Positions 25,301 to 31,379 of a stretch of DNA of 64,000 bases are shown here, piece by piece. Below the pieces are notes generated by a model. It was not told where the DNA came from, searched no databases, and saw only the letters and a program-made list of their open reading frames with translations. Made by a program: the position numbers and the translations under genes. The DNA comes from Phlebotomus papatasi (Eukaryota; Arthropoda; Insecta; Diptera; Psychodidae): contig NC_077224.1 of the NCBI RefSeq assembly GCF_024763615.1, positions 36,652,712-36,716,711 of the forward strand, read 5' to 3'. Numbering within the stretch: the first letter of the stretch is position 1; each line of letters opens with the position of its first letter.

Positions 25301-28300
25301 GTAGTGCTGTGACCAAGAGCGCCTCAAATATTCAAAGTGGCAACAATTTGCTAACGGTTAATACACCGCTAGCACCGACACTTACCATCTTCCCATCCAC
25401 CTCGGTGTCAGTGAGCAGTAAATCCGATCCCAAACATGTTGCAATGGTGGCGGAAGCATCGAAAAATGCCCTCATGTTTCTCAAGTCAAAAAATCCAGCT
25501 GTGAAGTAAGTGCTATTTTATTTCATATCGTCAGTTTGCATCAAACAATTTTTGCCACTCTACCACAACACAAAAGCATTCTGATAATCATCGTATTTGT
25601 GTGTCTTCCTTTTGGTCAAACCATCTCTGTAGGTGTGTTACAACAAAGGGTTCAATTCTCAATTCATCCGTGTTCACGGTGGAAGATGACAATAGTGAAC
25701 CACTGTCCAATGATGATAAAATTCTAGCGACTGCCGTGCATTTGTGCAAGAACAATGTTGAGGAGGACAGAGGTGAGTTTGATCTTTTCCCAATATATTT
25801 AGGGTTGATGATTGAGTTCTATCCACATTTTGCAAATATTTATACTTTATTTTGAAAAAAAAAAGAAGTCAAGTTCGAGCTTAAAATTCGCGAAATTTAA
25901 GAAATCAGTCTGAACAAATTCTATTATTTTTTTTTAATAATACTATTAAAAGTTTTAAGGGTTTTAGGACAATTTTAAGAAATACTCTTACGAATTAAAA
26001 TGTGGCCCAGTCAAAGGAATTGAGAAACGCCCCTGCAAAATTCAATAGATTTTTTTAAAATAATTTTTAAATGTGTTGTTTTAAGGCAAAATGTAGTATG
26101 TAGGAGAGTGGGGTAATTTCAAGCAGTTGAAGTATTTTAAGGACTCTTACTAAACATTTATATATTCTATTCTAGTTTACTAAGTCCAACTAGTTTGTCT
26201 TAGGTTTTTACTGTTCGAAAACATACAGCACATTCTTATATAATTATTTTTATTAGAGAAGGGTGGGGCAGTTCATGTTAAGTTAAATATTGGCTACTTG
26301 AAAATATGCAATATAATTCATTGATATCAACATTGTATCCAAAAAAGTGTTAATTTTCGAAAATCATGCATGCTTGAAAATGCCCCAAATTTCCTTACTG
26401 AGGCAATTATCAAGATAAATGCTTTGGAGATACAGTGGCTGTCAATGAAATAGACTTGAGTTTTTTTTTTACTTTTGGTAATTTTTTTCTAGTGTATTTA
26501 AAAAAATTAATTTAGAAATGTTAAAGTAATTGCCTTACGTCGAAAAAGTACATTACTGGCCGCAAAAAATCTGTATTTTTACTCAGAATGCGTCAAAAGT
26601 AATGCTCTGCTCGGACAAATAAAAAATAGAATCACTTTCATTTATACACTGAGAAAAAGGGGGTACGATTAACTTTTTTTCCACGTAACTTTAACACTTT
26701 TTAGATGTAAAAATATATCAACATTTTTTAATGTTAATTTTACATATTTTTAAGGGTAAAATTAACGTAAAAAAGGGTTAATTTAACCCCTAATATACAT
26801 AAAAAGTTTAATGTTTACACCGATTTCGGATCAATAATGCAGGGTAAAATAAACATTTCCGGAATGTTATTTTAACTTTTTCGGATTTCTCTCAGTGTAG
26901 TTATAAACTGAAATTCATTTCGAGTATTTCAAAAATAACAAGATTTTAGTGTAATTTCAATAATTATTTAGTAGTGTCTTCACAATTAATTTTCCAAGTT
27001 CGGTAAATGAAAGTATGAGATATTGGAGAAAATGCAGAACTTTCTTGTTAGAGGCTCTATTAGATTTTTGAGGTTACGAAAGCATGGAATGATCGTAAAA
27101 GTCATAGCTGCCCACAATAAATTACGAAAATCAAAAATCCATAACACACTATAGTGTTTACGTAAACACAAGACTCGAAATTTTGGCTGCCACCGGTTTC
27201 ACGGATCAATCGTATTAAGAAAATAACAACAATTCAGGATTTTTCAATTGTTCAGTGTGGTAAAATCAATCTAGCATTTCATCGCAAGGAATTCTATGGG
27301 ACAAATAAAGTTGAAAAGGTCCTCAAGTAAGTCCTGGCTAAGTTAGAAATAGATTTCGATCATCTGTATCACATTGAAGGACGAACATGAAAACACAGTG
27401 TTTAAATCCTTGAAACATAAAAAGTGATACAGTAGAGTCTCGCTATAGGCCATCGCTCTATAGTCCACAATTTATCGACCGTTGATGTCAAAACACTGAT
27501 TTTATGTTAGGTTATGTTTTTTAGTATGCGACATGCATAATTATTTTAATATTTTTGGCAAACTTTATTAAGTAGTTGTGATAATTGTGATCCACAATGA
27601 AGAGAGCGAGGACAAGTACCACAATCGCAAAGAAAGTGGAAGCCGTCGAGCAATATCAATACTAAAAGTCGTTGATAATTTTAAAAAATGACATGGACTA
27701 TAGTGCGACCCAAGTGTCAAATTTGAAACCAAATATGGACTATAGCGAGACTCTACTGTAGTTGTTTTTGATTCTATTTTTTTGTCCGAGCAGAACATCA
27801 CTTTTGACGCATTCTGAGTAAAAATACAGACCTTTTGCGGCCAGTACTGCACTTTTTTTCGACGTAAGGCAATTACTTTAACATTTCTTAATTAAATTTT
27901 TTTTAACATACTAGAAAAAAAATACCAAAAGTTAAAAAATTTAAGTTTGAAGGAGTGATTCTATTTTATTGACCGCCACTGTATGTCAAGATGTGTGACC
28001 TCAGAATATCCAGCAAGCTATTTTCACGATTTTTGATCAAAATATCTTAGCTTAGGTTAATAAAGCTCCAACAAAAAATATCTAGATTTTTACGTCTTTA
28101 TAGCTTGTAAATCATACTTAAGAATCGAATTTTTACCGGTTGTATTCCAAAAAATTGTTTTTCCCAGAATATACAAATTTTCCTTTCAGTACACAGAAAA
28201 AATATTTCGTAAAATTGTTTGTAAATATATGTGAGTTCTTACTGAGGACTTACGAAATGCTCGTAAATTGTATATCCCCCTAAAAAGTTCGTAAAAGATT

Positions 28301-31300
28301 GTTTTTTTTTCACAAATATTGTGCATATCCTAATCATTTGACAAGCAGTTTTTGTTCTTTTACAAACATTTGTTCGTAAACTTTCGTAAGCACACAACAA
28401 AAATTCGTAAAATTTTGTCATTTGTTTGTAAAGTTTTGCCTGATAAAAATATACGAGCAAATATTTGTAAAAGAACAAAAAATGCTCGTCAAGTGTTCAT
28501 TTTACGAACAATGTTTGTGAAAAAGTATAAACTTACGAACTTGTGTGGGGTAATACGATTTACGAGTATTTCATGAGTCCCCCATAGGAATTCACAAACA
28601 TTTACGAACAATTTTACGGAATATTTTTTTCTGTGTATTCAGAATCCTAAAAGAGGCGATAGAGTTATGGTAGGGGAAGGTGAGGCTACACTAACATACG
28701 ATTTTTCCGCACATGCTTCAACGTAATGTAAATTGAGCTCTACAAAATAATTGTGGGACTAAACAAAATAATTGTAGGGCCCAGCTTCCTTTAGAAGTAT
28801 GCAGAGAGATGTTTATATTTATGTAACCCAACAGCTCAAAATAGCCCCACCTTCCCCTATACTAAGTCGCGAATTAGAGTATTTTGCAAAGCATGGGACG
28901 CATGGGAGGCTTTGCCACCCTTTTTCTCTTACTTTACCTAATATCAGTACTTCTATGTAAGGAACAAAATTCAGTTCTATTCTAATAAAATAAGAAGCCA
29001 CGCCTATTTCCGTGAATTTTTGTAAGAGCTTTAAATCTTTTTCTGCTGTCAATCTCTTTCTGTTGGAATACTTGTATTAAAACCTAACAAGTTTAGAAAA
29101 TATTATGTGATAGTCAGAATATTTTTGTTCTGCAATCTAACTTTATTAGGGGCGTCGTTTATTTCTTTGTTAAAGGCCGTAATTTAAATTACGATGGTAT
29201 TTTGCTCTCGAAGCACAAGATTTCCATATACTAAACATGAATAATTCAAGAATTTCAATATAAATTGGCCATAACAGTTGAAGGGGCGTGATTTAAATAA
29301 TTTTTCTGCATAAAATATTTCATCTTTTCCCTTTTCGTCTTTTTCAATTCCGTCTTCGCTAATAAAAATAAAAGGTTAATTTTTATTTATTTATTTTTTT
29401 ATTATTGGATTACTGTAATGGTTCTCTACGGAAGGACCATTTAGGAATGATTCCTTCATAATCATATCTATTTCATCTAAATACTTTGATTATAATTGTT
29501 TTTTTACTGCTTGAATTAAAAATGAGAGCAGTATTTGTATAGTATCAGATTTTTTCAGCTTGTCCCAATTTTGGAGCTTAATTAGTAAGATACTTTTATC
29601 AACACTGTCTTCGGTGACTTATGCCCTAGACACATTTACGACTTAAGCCGAGAGACGACTTAGTGGAAAATGATGGAAATGTAGTTTAACCATTATTTCT
29701 AATATAATTACGCTAAGCCGTCTCTTGGCTAATCCTTAGGTCTGTCAAGGCCCTTACTTAAAAGAACATTATCTTCGGACGGTTTTCCTTTTTCCTTCAA
29801 CTCCTCTCGATCTTCTCCAAAACTATAATTTTTTAATTGGTTAAGGTTAATTGTAGGTACTCTTAGGCGAACATTTTGTCAATACATCTAGGGAGAAATG
29901 GGGTACCTTTTAAACTTGGACCATAACTATGATATAATGTAACCCGACAAATCAATTGTGAAGCTAAACTACATTATGATAAGCAACGATTCCTTTTGAA
30001 AATAGGAGAAAAAACTCAATTTCAAAGGTGCCCCTCTTCAAAGGCGCCCTATTTCCCCCTAGGGCCCATTTCCTCCCGATTTGCTTGAGTTTTGGATTTT
30101 TGGAAAGGTATTGAAATTTCGAACTCGACTGCATTGGTCTTAATAGGTTGTTAATTAATTAATCTTAATGTTTGTTTCTGAGCTAGAGGTCAAACGGTAA
30201 GAGATATCGACTTTCGGTCTTGAGCGACCTCCCCGTAACTAAACATTATCTCAGAGGGTCTGTTTTCCTTTTTTTCCTTGCTCCCTTTCATCTCCTCTAA
30301 AACTAGTATTTTTTGGGTTTTTTTTTCTCAAAATTGTCCCATGCTTTTTCAATGATCTTCTGATATACTTTAAAAGTAGCCTTAACTCTTTCGCGTCACA
30401 CTTTTATTCAGCAGATGAATTCATGTAAAATTGAGTTTTTCCTAATGCTTTATGATCAAATATAATAGTTCAGAGAGGAAAAAAATCACGATAAAATAGG
30501 AAGAACTACAGTAAATTTGAGCAAATTAGCTTCATAATTAAAAGTGAAAATTGTCAGCAAAATTTTTCGCCCGATTGAAAATGAGCCGATTGAGCGAGAG
30601 TCTATTGTAAATGTCCTTTACATGAACTTGCTCACTTTTATGTACCTCGTCGGTTTAAAAAACGTTCGAACTTCCAACGGATTTTTAGGTAAGTTCTCTC
30701 TGGTATACCTTCGAATCGGTAAAGAAAAAATCCTCAACCGGAGAGAGCTCTCAAATCGGGAAGAGGTTATTACTGAACGAGAGGAATGTTGACATAACGA
30801 CAAATGCGCAGCTAGTGACATCTCTCATCAAAATATCACATGATTAGGAGCATTTTTATCGTGGACACACCTTATTTTTAACATGTACACTTCTTAACCA
30901 ATTTTCTAGTTTAAATTTTTTTCTGTTTTGTGAATCAATAGATAGTGATTTTATCAAGGAACCATGCAATTAGCCAATTGCAGTGGGTGATCGGCGCCAA
31001 TTATCCGATCTGTCACTCACGGTTCTTTCACTAAAGGTGCCTGTTTACCCCATGGAATTTACATTATCATTTGGTATTTGCAATTATTATAATTTTTTTT
31101 TACAATTTACTTATAAGCAAAAGCATTTATAAAATCGGATGGACTCAATGGACAACCGAAACTGAAGAAGCGTCGTCATGTCGGAGTTTCTTGTGGTGTG
31201 GTGTCTAAAATAGTGCTTTTTTTTCTTTCCTCTTCAATCTTTTAGATGGCACACGATACATAGCGAGAGAAGTTGTACTACTGACAACTGATAGAAATTT

Positions 31301-31379
31301 GCGCGTAAAATCACTGTCACGAGATGTACCTGTCAGGGAATTGCCTGATTTTATCAAATGGGCTGGACTGGGACCCTGA
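1147..31379 (+). CDS. Smg6: SMG6 / EST1A telomerase-binding protein, NMD endonuclease (3' part of gene, 11 exons)
   Basis: SMG6 is the endonuclease of nonsense-mediated decay; it cuts mRNA near premature stop codons using its C-terminal PIN domain, and the family is also known as EST1A for its telomerase link. Joined exons are 1147-1384, 1531-1642, 2209-2282, 5641-5744, 5838-5953, 6076-6213, 8766-9047, 16163-16313, 25262-25505, 25633-25772 and 31246-31379. Every intron is GT-AG and all phases match, giving 576 residues and a TGA stop. Exons 1-6 encode part of the helical EST1 domain (motif LQEDIALAGFTPLIYNAPEE), exon 7 an acidic linker ending in a charged helix, and exons 8-11 the PIN domain (RPKFLIPDTN, VLNELEGL, NDDKILATAVHLC, EVVLLTTDRNLRVKSLSRDV). 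Conservation with animal SMG6 is recalled knowledge, not a search. The first nucleotides complete a codon begun in an exon left of the window, so the gene is partial at its 5' end. Confidence 0.96.
1531..1642 (+). CDS. Smg6: SMG6 exon, EST1 domain
   Basis: Acceptor AAACAG at 1530 after an A-rich run (weak pyrimidine tract), donor GTGAGT at 1643. It encodes ECGETWRATTTKESEN and ends in VMLPSIK, in phase 0. The start of the next exon (VWCDWLLCHH) continues the LPSIK-VWCDWL motif typical of SMG5/SMG6 helical domains. Confidence 0.88.
2209..2282 (+). CDS. Smg6: SMG6 exon, EST1 domain, VWCDWL motif
   Basis: Acceptor TATTGTAG at 2208, donor GTAATT at 2283. This 74-nt exon encodes VWCDWLLCHHAVWNPPPTC then SDYKLG. 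The conserved WCDW and WNPPP residues match the family's EST1 helical region. Only the first two bases of the final Gly codon are in this exon. Confidence 0.9.
2899..3055. mobile_element. MITE family B (TTAACCCTTTNAGGACG TIRs), short copy
   Basis: 157 bp with inverted ends TTAACCCTTTCAGGACGA and TCGTCCTTAAAGGGTTAA. A longer relative is at 39314-39855. It lies in the intron 2283-5640 of SMG6. Confidence 0.85.
3280..3475. repeat. Tandem duplication, period about 130 bp
   Basis: A block containing TTTATAAATCACTCAAAA is present twice (near 3281 and 3410), each followed by a similar AATA-rich segment and preceded by AACCGATTT-type words. A looser GAACCGGTTCTGAACCG stretch follows near 3850, so the repeat may extend further in degraded form. 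Confidence 0.6.
3612..3738. mobile_element. Small TIR element (TTTGGCTCC...GGAGCCAAA)
   Basis: About 127 bp with imperfect inverted ends TTTGGCTCCTTTCTCCTTTT and AAAAGGACAAAGGAGCCAAA. No coding capacity. Intronic. Confidence 0.7.
4240..4560 (-). repeat. Dispersed repeat family C (ACCGTTT / GATATCGACTT words)
   Basis: This block ends GAAGTCGATATCTCTTACCG and has relatives, some inverted, at 29760-29880, 30170-30380, 39110-39300 and 55855-55915. The same GTCGATATCT core occurs near the 3' end of the 1.8-kb repeats (46311 and 54017). Boundaries are approximate. Confidence 0.5.
5157..5466. repeat. Foldback minisatellite, complete copy (arms of AATCCCGAAAGCC units)
   Basis: The left arm (about 5157-5265) is six to seven head-to-tail copies of a 14-nt unit close to AAAATCCCGAAAGCC. 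The right arm (about 5390-5466) is the same unit inverted (GGCTTTCGGGATTTT) and ends GACCGGGACCCC. The loop of about 120 bp is shared with the copies at 18541-19080 and 47917-48095. No frame is open. Confidence 0.85.
5641..5744 (+). CDS. Smg6: SMG6 exon, EST1 domain
   Basis: Acceptor CTCACAG at 5640, donor GTGAGT at 5745. It encodes SSTSHDPWSKLASLVVILEN and then VDINRDILSTERKA. The exon length (104 nt) takes up the phase-2 entry and leaves in phase 1, which fits the next exon. Confidence 0.88.
5838..5953 (+). CDS. Smg6: SMG6 exon, EST1 domain, PED/GFxPL-like motif
   Basis: Acceptor CATGGCAG at 5837, donor GTGAGA at 5954, behind an intron of only 93 nt. It encodes LQEDIALAGFTPLIYNAPEE followed by an acidic stretch (HRDDDIESAQ). 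The ED-x4-GF-x-PL pattern is a hallmark of SMG5/6/7-family EST1 domains. Confidence 0.93.
6076..6213 (+). CDS. Smg6: SMG6 exon, end of EST1 domain
   Basis: Acceptor ATCCGTAG at 6075, donor GTAAGT at 6214. It encodes NALRLQKILYVGTDYLC, then EPPVLKKVTYEDGTAEYIS, with 46 full codons. The 'RL.KIL..GT..L...EPPVLK' pattern closes the helical domain in SMG6. Confidence 0.92.
6720..6850 (-). mobile_element. Fragment of non-LTR retrotransposon 3' end (same family as 37318-37880)
   Basis: The block GCCGTCTTAGCGTTGGTGAC, followed by CAAACGGTGGAAATGCTC and TTCTCATGTTGTA, matches 37420-37485 in the same orientation. Since that copy is the 3' end of a minus-strand element, this is a short dead fragment inside the SMG6 intron. 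Confidence 0.6.
7445..7700 (+). mobile_element. tRNA-derived SINE, family 1
   Basis: The head resembles a tRNA: AGTGGTGGTAGAGCACTCG (A-box-like) and CCCCGGGTTCGAATCACC (good B box) 40 nt later. The T-stem does not pair properly and about 200 bp of non-tRNA body follows (GGGGCATGGGGCACACAATC, CCTAAGTTCCTCTATGGAAC), so this is a SINE, not a tRNA gene. A 5'-truncated relative lies at 47565-47690 on the minus strand. Confidence 0.75.
8766..9047 (+). CDS. Smg6: SMG6 exon, acidic linker and coiled coil before PIN domain
   Basis: Acceptor TGATCTTTCAG at 8765, donor GTATGT at 9048; exactly 94 codons. It begins SSDSEMLVESFSDEDENE, a Ser/Asp/Glu-rich stretch, and ends in a charged helix containing KLLRRKDELERRHKMQEHQN. 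Such a disordered acidic segment plus charged helix joins EST1 and PIN domains in SMG6. Sequence in this linker is expected to be poorly conserved. Confidence 0.9.
9768..9986. mobile_element. MITE family D (GCCCTAGACACA...), filled copy
   Basis: Begins GCCCTAGACACACTTACGAC, contains inverted halves CTTAAGCCGAGAGGCG and CTAAGCCGTCTCTCGGCTAA, and ends GGTCTGTCAAGGCCCTTA. The copy at 29623-29756 aligns along its length but lacks the segment 9855-9939 here. Confidence 0.8.
9855..9939. mobile_element. 85-bp palindromic insertion in MITE family D
   Basis: Inverted ends GAGGAGCTCAGAGCAAAAAA and TTTTTTGCTCTGAGCGCCTC, flanked by AATT at 9851-9854 and 9936-9939. The paralogous empty site at 29706-29709 has a single AATT, which shows directly that this is an insertion with a 4-bp duplication. 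Confidence 0.8.
10036..10560. mobile_element. Tigger/pogo-like MITE (TACAGTAGAGTC end) interrupted by a second MITE
   Basis: The left end TACAGTAGAGTCTCTCAAAT resembles elements at 22280-22511 and 27428-27760. The right end, with TTCGAAATTCGAAC near 10540, is a degraded match to the inverted TTCAAATTCGAAC near 10065. The block 10133-10334 is a separate insertion. The right boundary is uncertain. Confidence 0.5.
10133..10334. mobile_element. MITE (GGGGGAAGTGGGGCACCTTT TIR) nested in 10036-10560
   Basis: Inverted ends TAGGGGGAAGTGGGGCACC and GGTGCCCGACTTCCCCTTA, with a second internal inverted pair TTTGAAATTGG/CCAATTTCAAA. A related copy lies at 29887-30062. Confidence 0.7.
10739..10940. mobile_element. 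MITE family E (GGTCTTCAGACT...), copy 1
   Basis: Begins GGTCTTCAGACTACAGGTTT and ends AGGTCTGAAGCTC. It matches 18771-18975 over its length, sharing ATAATCCAAT and CATATGGCTA. No coding capacity. Confidence 0.75.
11386..11604. mobile_element. MITE of the TAGGGGA group with very long TIRs
   Basis: 219 bp, nearly a full palindrome: TAGGGGAAAGTGCTCTCCCT and AGGGAGAGTACTTTCCCCTA at the ends, then inverted CGAACGTTCATGCCTTCGAA. The same TIR sequence forms the right end of the element at 59345-61080. Confidence 0.9.
14420..15467. mobile_element. 1.05-kb TIR element with TTTGGACA subterminal repeats
   Basis: Inverted ends TAGGGAAAGAGATTATAATT and ATTATGAGCCCATCTCCTA, each next to TTTTGGACAG/CTGTCCAAAA. 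The word TTTGGACA recurs at 14634, 14655 and 14676, and inverted near 15400-15450. No transposase frame is present. The GC-richer middle (14730-14900) matches nothing else in the window. Confidence 0.65.
16163..16313 (+). CDS. Smg6: SMG6 exon, start of PIN domain with first catalytic Asp
   Basis: Acceptor TCTCTTTCCAG at 16162, donor GTGAGT at 16314. The exon encodes IEVRPKFLIPDTNCFIDFLE and later HPLYQLMVPLV. The Asp in PDTN is the first metal-binding residue of the PIN nuclease. It follows a 7.1-kb intron and leaves in phase 1. Confidence 0.96.
17811..17965. repeat. Foldback minisatellite, left-arm fragment
   Basis: Degenerate head-to-tail units: GGTCAAAATTCCGAAAAGCC, AAATCCCGAATGGAACG, AATTCCGAAAGCC. 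It matches the left arm of the copy at 5157-5466; no right arm is seen nearby. Confidence 0.6.
18541..19080. repeat. Foldback minisatellite, copy with a MITE inserted in its loop
   Basis: Left-arm units (18545-18640) such as AAAATCTCGAAAGTC; a loop shared with 5271-5380 (GACAAAATTATATGGA, GGAAATTTCCTTTATC, CACGGGCGCAATTGTGAG); right-arm units from 18979 (ATTTTGGGTTTTCGAGC, TTTTGGCATTTGGGATT) ending GACCGGGACTTT. The block 18771-18975 is an insertion of MITE family E. Confidence 0.7.
18771..18975. mobile_element. MITE family E, copy 2, inside the foldback loop
   Basis: Begins GCGGTCTTCAGACTAGAGG and ends AGGTCTGAAGCCC. Collinear with 10739-10940. It interrupts the foldback element exactly between the loop and the right arm. 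Confidence 0.75.
19625..19665 (+). mobile_element. Very short retrotransposon 3'-end scrap
   Basis: AACGCTAAGACGGCGATGGC is the reverse complement of the GCCGTCTTAGCGTT word in the copies at 6720 and 37420. Only about 35 bp are recognisable. Confidence 0.45.
21420..21657. mobile_element. MITE with CAGGGGTGACATGATAACTT TIR
   Basis: About 238 bp. Inverted ends CAGGGGTGACATGATAACTT and AAGTTATCATTCCACCCCAG, then inverted TCGATACTATCGA/TCGATAGTGTCGA. No coding capacity. Confidence 0.85.
22280..22511. mobile_element. Tigger-like MITE (TACAGTAGACTCTCTCTTAA TIR)
   Basis: 232 bp with inverted ends TACAGTAGACTCTCTCTTAA and TTGAGTCTACTGTA. Its right half (ACGATAAAATAGGAAGAACTA onward) recurs at 30485-30610 as a truncated copy ending GAGTCTATTGTA. 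Confidence 0.8.
23081..23340. mobile_element. MITE family F (TTTTACGAACA words), inserted in the pogo relic
   Basis: Dense in TTACGAACA / TGTTCGTAAA words, with the right end ACAAAATATTTTTTTCTGTG. It matches the element at 28192-28635, but the left TIR is missing here. It separates two coding parts of the transposase relic. Confidence 0.75.
23429..24352. mobile_element. 0.92-kb TIR element family G (TAGGGTGGAAT...ATTCCACCCTA), copy 1
   Basis: Inverted ends TAGGGTGGAATCACCAGTTC and GATAGCCGGTTATTCCACCCTA (shared inner GGTGGAAT/ATTCCACC). GAGAAGTGGT and GCGAAAAGTGG words recur inside. TA at both ends and the split transposase codons either side indicate insertion at TA. An inverted copy lies at 35808-36670. 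No transposase frame. Confidence 0.85.
24588..24840 (+). mobile_element. MITE family A, copy 2
   Basis: Starts CACTGAGAAAAAACGGGGG and ends GGATTTATCTCAGTG. Near-identical in layout to copy 3. It lies just upstream of the broken pogo transposase. Confidence 0.88.
25262..25505 (+). CDS. Smg6: SMG6 exon, PIN domain core with low-complexity insertion
   Basis: Acceptor AATATTGCAG ending at 25261, donor GTAAGT at 25506. It begins VLNELEGLSRGLKG, the PIN helix after the first strand, then about 40 Ser/Thr/Pro-rich residues (for example TPLAPTLTIFPSTSVSVSSK) that look like a lineage-specific loop, then KHVAMVAEASKNALMFLKSK. It follows the gene's largest intron in the window (8948 nt). Confidence 0.95.
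25633..25772 (+). CDS. Smg6: SMG6 exon, PIN domain with second catalytic acidic site
   Basis: Acceptor CATCTCTGTAG at 25632, donor GTGAGT at 25773, behind a 127-nt intron. It encodes CVTTKGSILNSSVF and SNDDKILATAVHLCKNN. The NDD before the helix ILATAVHLC supplies the second acidic position of the PIN active site. Confidence 0.95.
26647..26897 (+). mobile_element. MITE family A, copy 3, flanked by TA
   Basis: Starts CACTGAGAAAAAGGGGG and ends TCTCAGTG, with TA at 26645-26646 and again at 26898-26899, consistent with a TA target-site duplication. It sits inside the long-TIR element at 26431-27983. Confidence 0.88.
27428..27760 (+). mobile_element. Tigger-type MITE retaining a transposase start
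   Basis: Inverted ends TACAGTAGAGTCTCGCTATA and TATAGCGAGACTCTACTGTA, with a second inverted pair GGACTATAG / CTATAGTCC further in. It carries a short frame at 27597-27665, described separately. It looks like an internal-deletion derivative of a full transposon. Confidence 0.85.
27597..27665 (+). pseudogene. N-terminal scrap of Tigger/CENP-B-type transposase
   Basis: ATG followed by KRARTSTTIAKKVEAVEQY and a TAA after 22 codons. The pattern 'KR.R..LTI..KVE.I..YE' is the usual start of the CENPB_N helix-turn-helix of Tigger-like transposases. Only the first helix survives, between the TIRs of the MITE at 27428-27760. Confidence 0.65.
28192..28635. mobile_element. MITE family F, fuller copy, TA flanked
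   Basis: 444 bp. Ends CACAGAAAAAATATTTCGTA and ATATTTTTTTCTGTG are inverted, with TA on each side. The interior is built of TTTACGAACA and TGTTCGTAAA words in both directions, so it can fold extensively. Confidence 0.85.
28671..28859. mobile_element. MITE family H (TAGGGGAAGGTGAGGCTACA), uninterrupted copy
   Basis: 189 bp, ends TAGGGGAAGGTGAGGCTAC and ATAGCCCCACCTTCCCCTA. It aligns with 51711-52381 except that the latter carries a 456-bp SINE; shared words include AAATAATTGT and GCCCAGCTTC / GACCAGCTTC. Confidence 0.85.
29623..29756. mobile_element. MITE family D, empty-site copy
   Basis: Same ends and internal inverted halves as 9768-9986 but about 85 bp shorter. The single AATT at 29706-29709 marks the site that is occupied in the other copy. 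Confidence 0.8.
29887..30062. mobile_element. MITE with GGGGTACCTTT / AAAGGTGCCCC ends
   Basis: Begins CTAGGGAGAAATGGGGTACC and ends GGCGCCCTATTTCCCCCTAG. Same family as the nested element at 10133-10334, sharing TTTCAAAGGTGCCC near the right end. Confidence 0.65.
31246..31379 (+). CDS. Smg6: SMG6 terminal exon with stop, third catalytic Asp
   Basis: Acceptor TCAATCTTTTAG at 31245; stop TGA at 31377-31379. It encodes YIAREVVLLTTDRNLRVKSL and ends PDFIKWAGLGP. The Asp of TTDRNL is the third acidic active-site position. In human SMG6, as I recall it, the residue before this Asp is also Asp, while here it is Thr. Confidence 0.96.

Larger units (their letters stand above)
26431..27983. mobile_element. 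1.55-kb element with about 210-bp terminal inverted repeats
   Basis: Left arm 26431-26640 begins TACAGTGGCTGTCAATGAAA; right arm 27762-27983 ends TTGACCGCCACTGTA. The arms pair over most of their length (for example GCGTCAAAAGTAATGCTCTG with CAGAACATCACTTTTGACGC). Inside lie MITE A copy 3 and a Tigger-type MITE at the inner edge of the right arm. The centre (26900-27420) shows no transposase. Confidence 0.8.
25773..31245 (+). other. SMG6 intron, 5473 nt
   Basis: Mostly mobile DNA: the nested long-TIR element, MITE families A, D, F and H, repeat C copies (29760-29880, 30170-30380) and a truncated Tigger-like MITE end at 30485-30610. Stretches 25860-26400, 28870-29590 and 30620-31200 show no recognisable gene. 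Confidence 0.6.
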
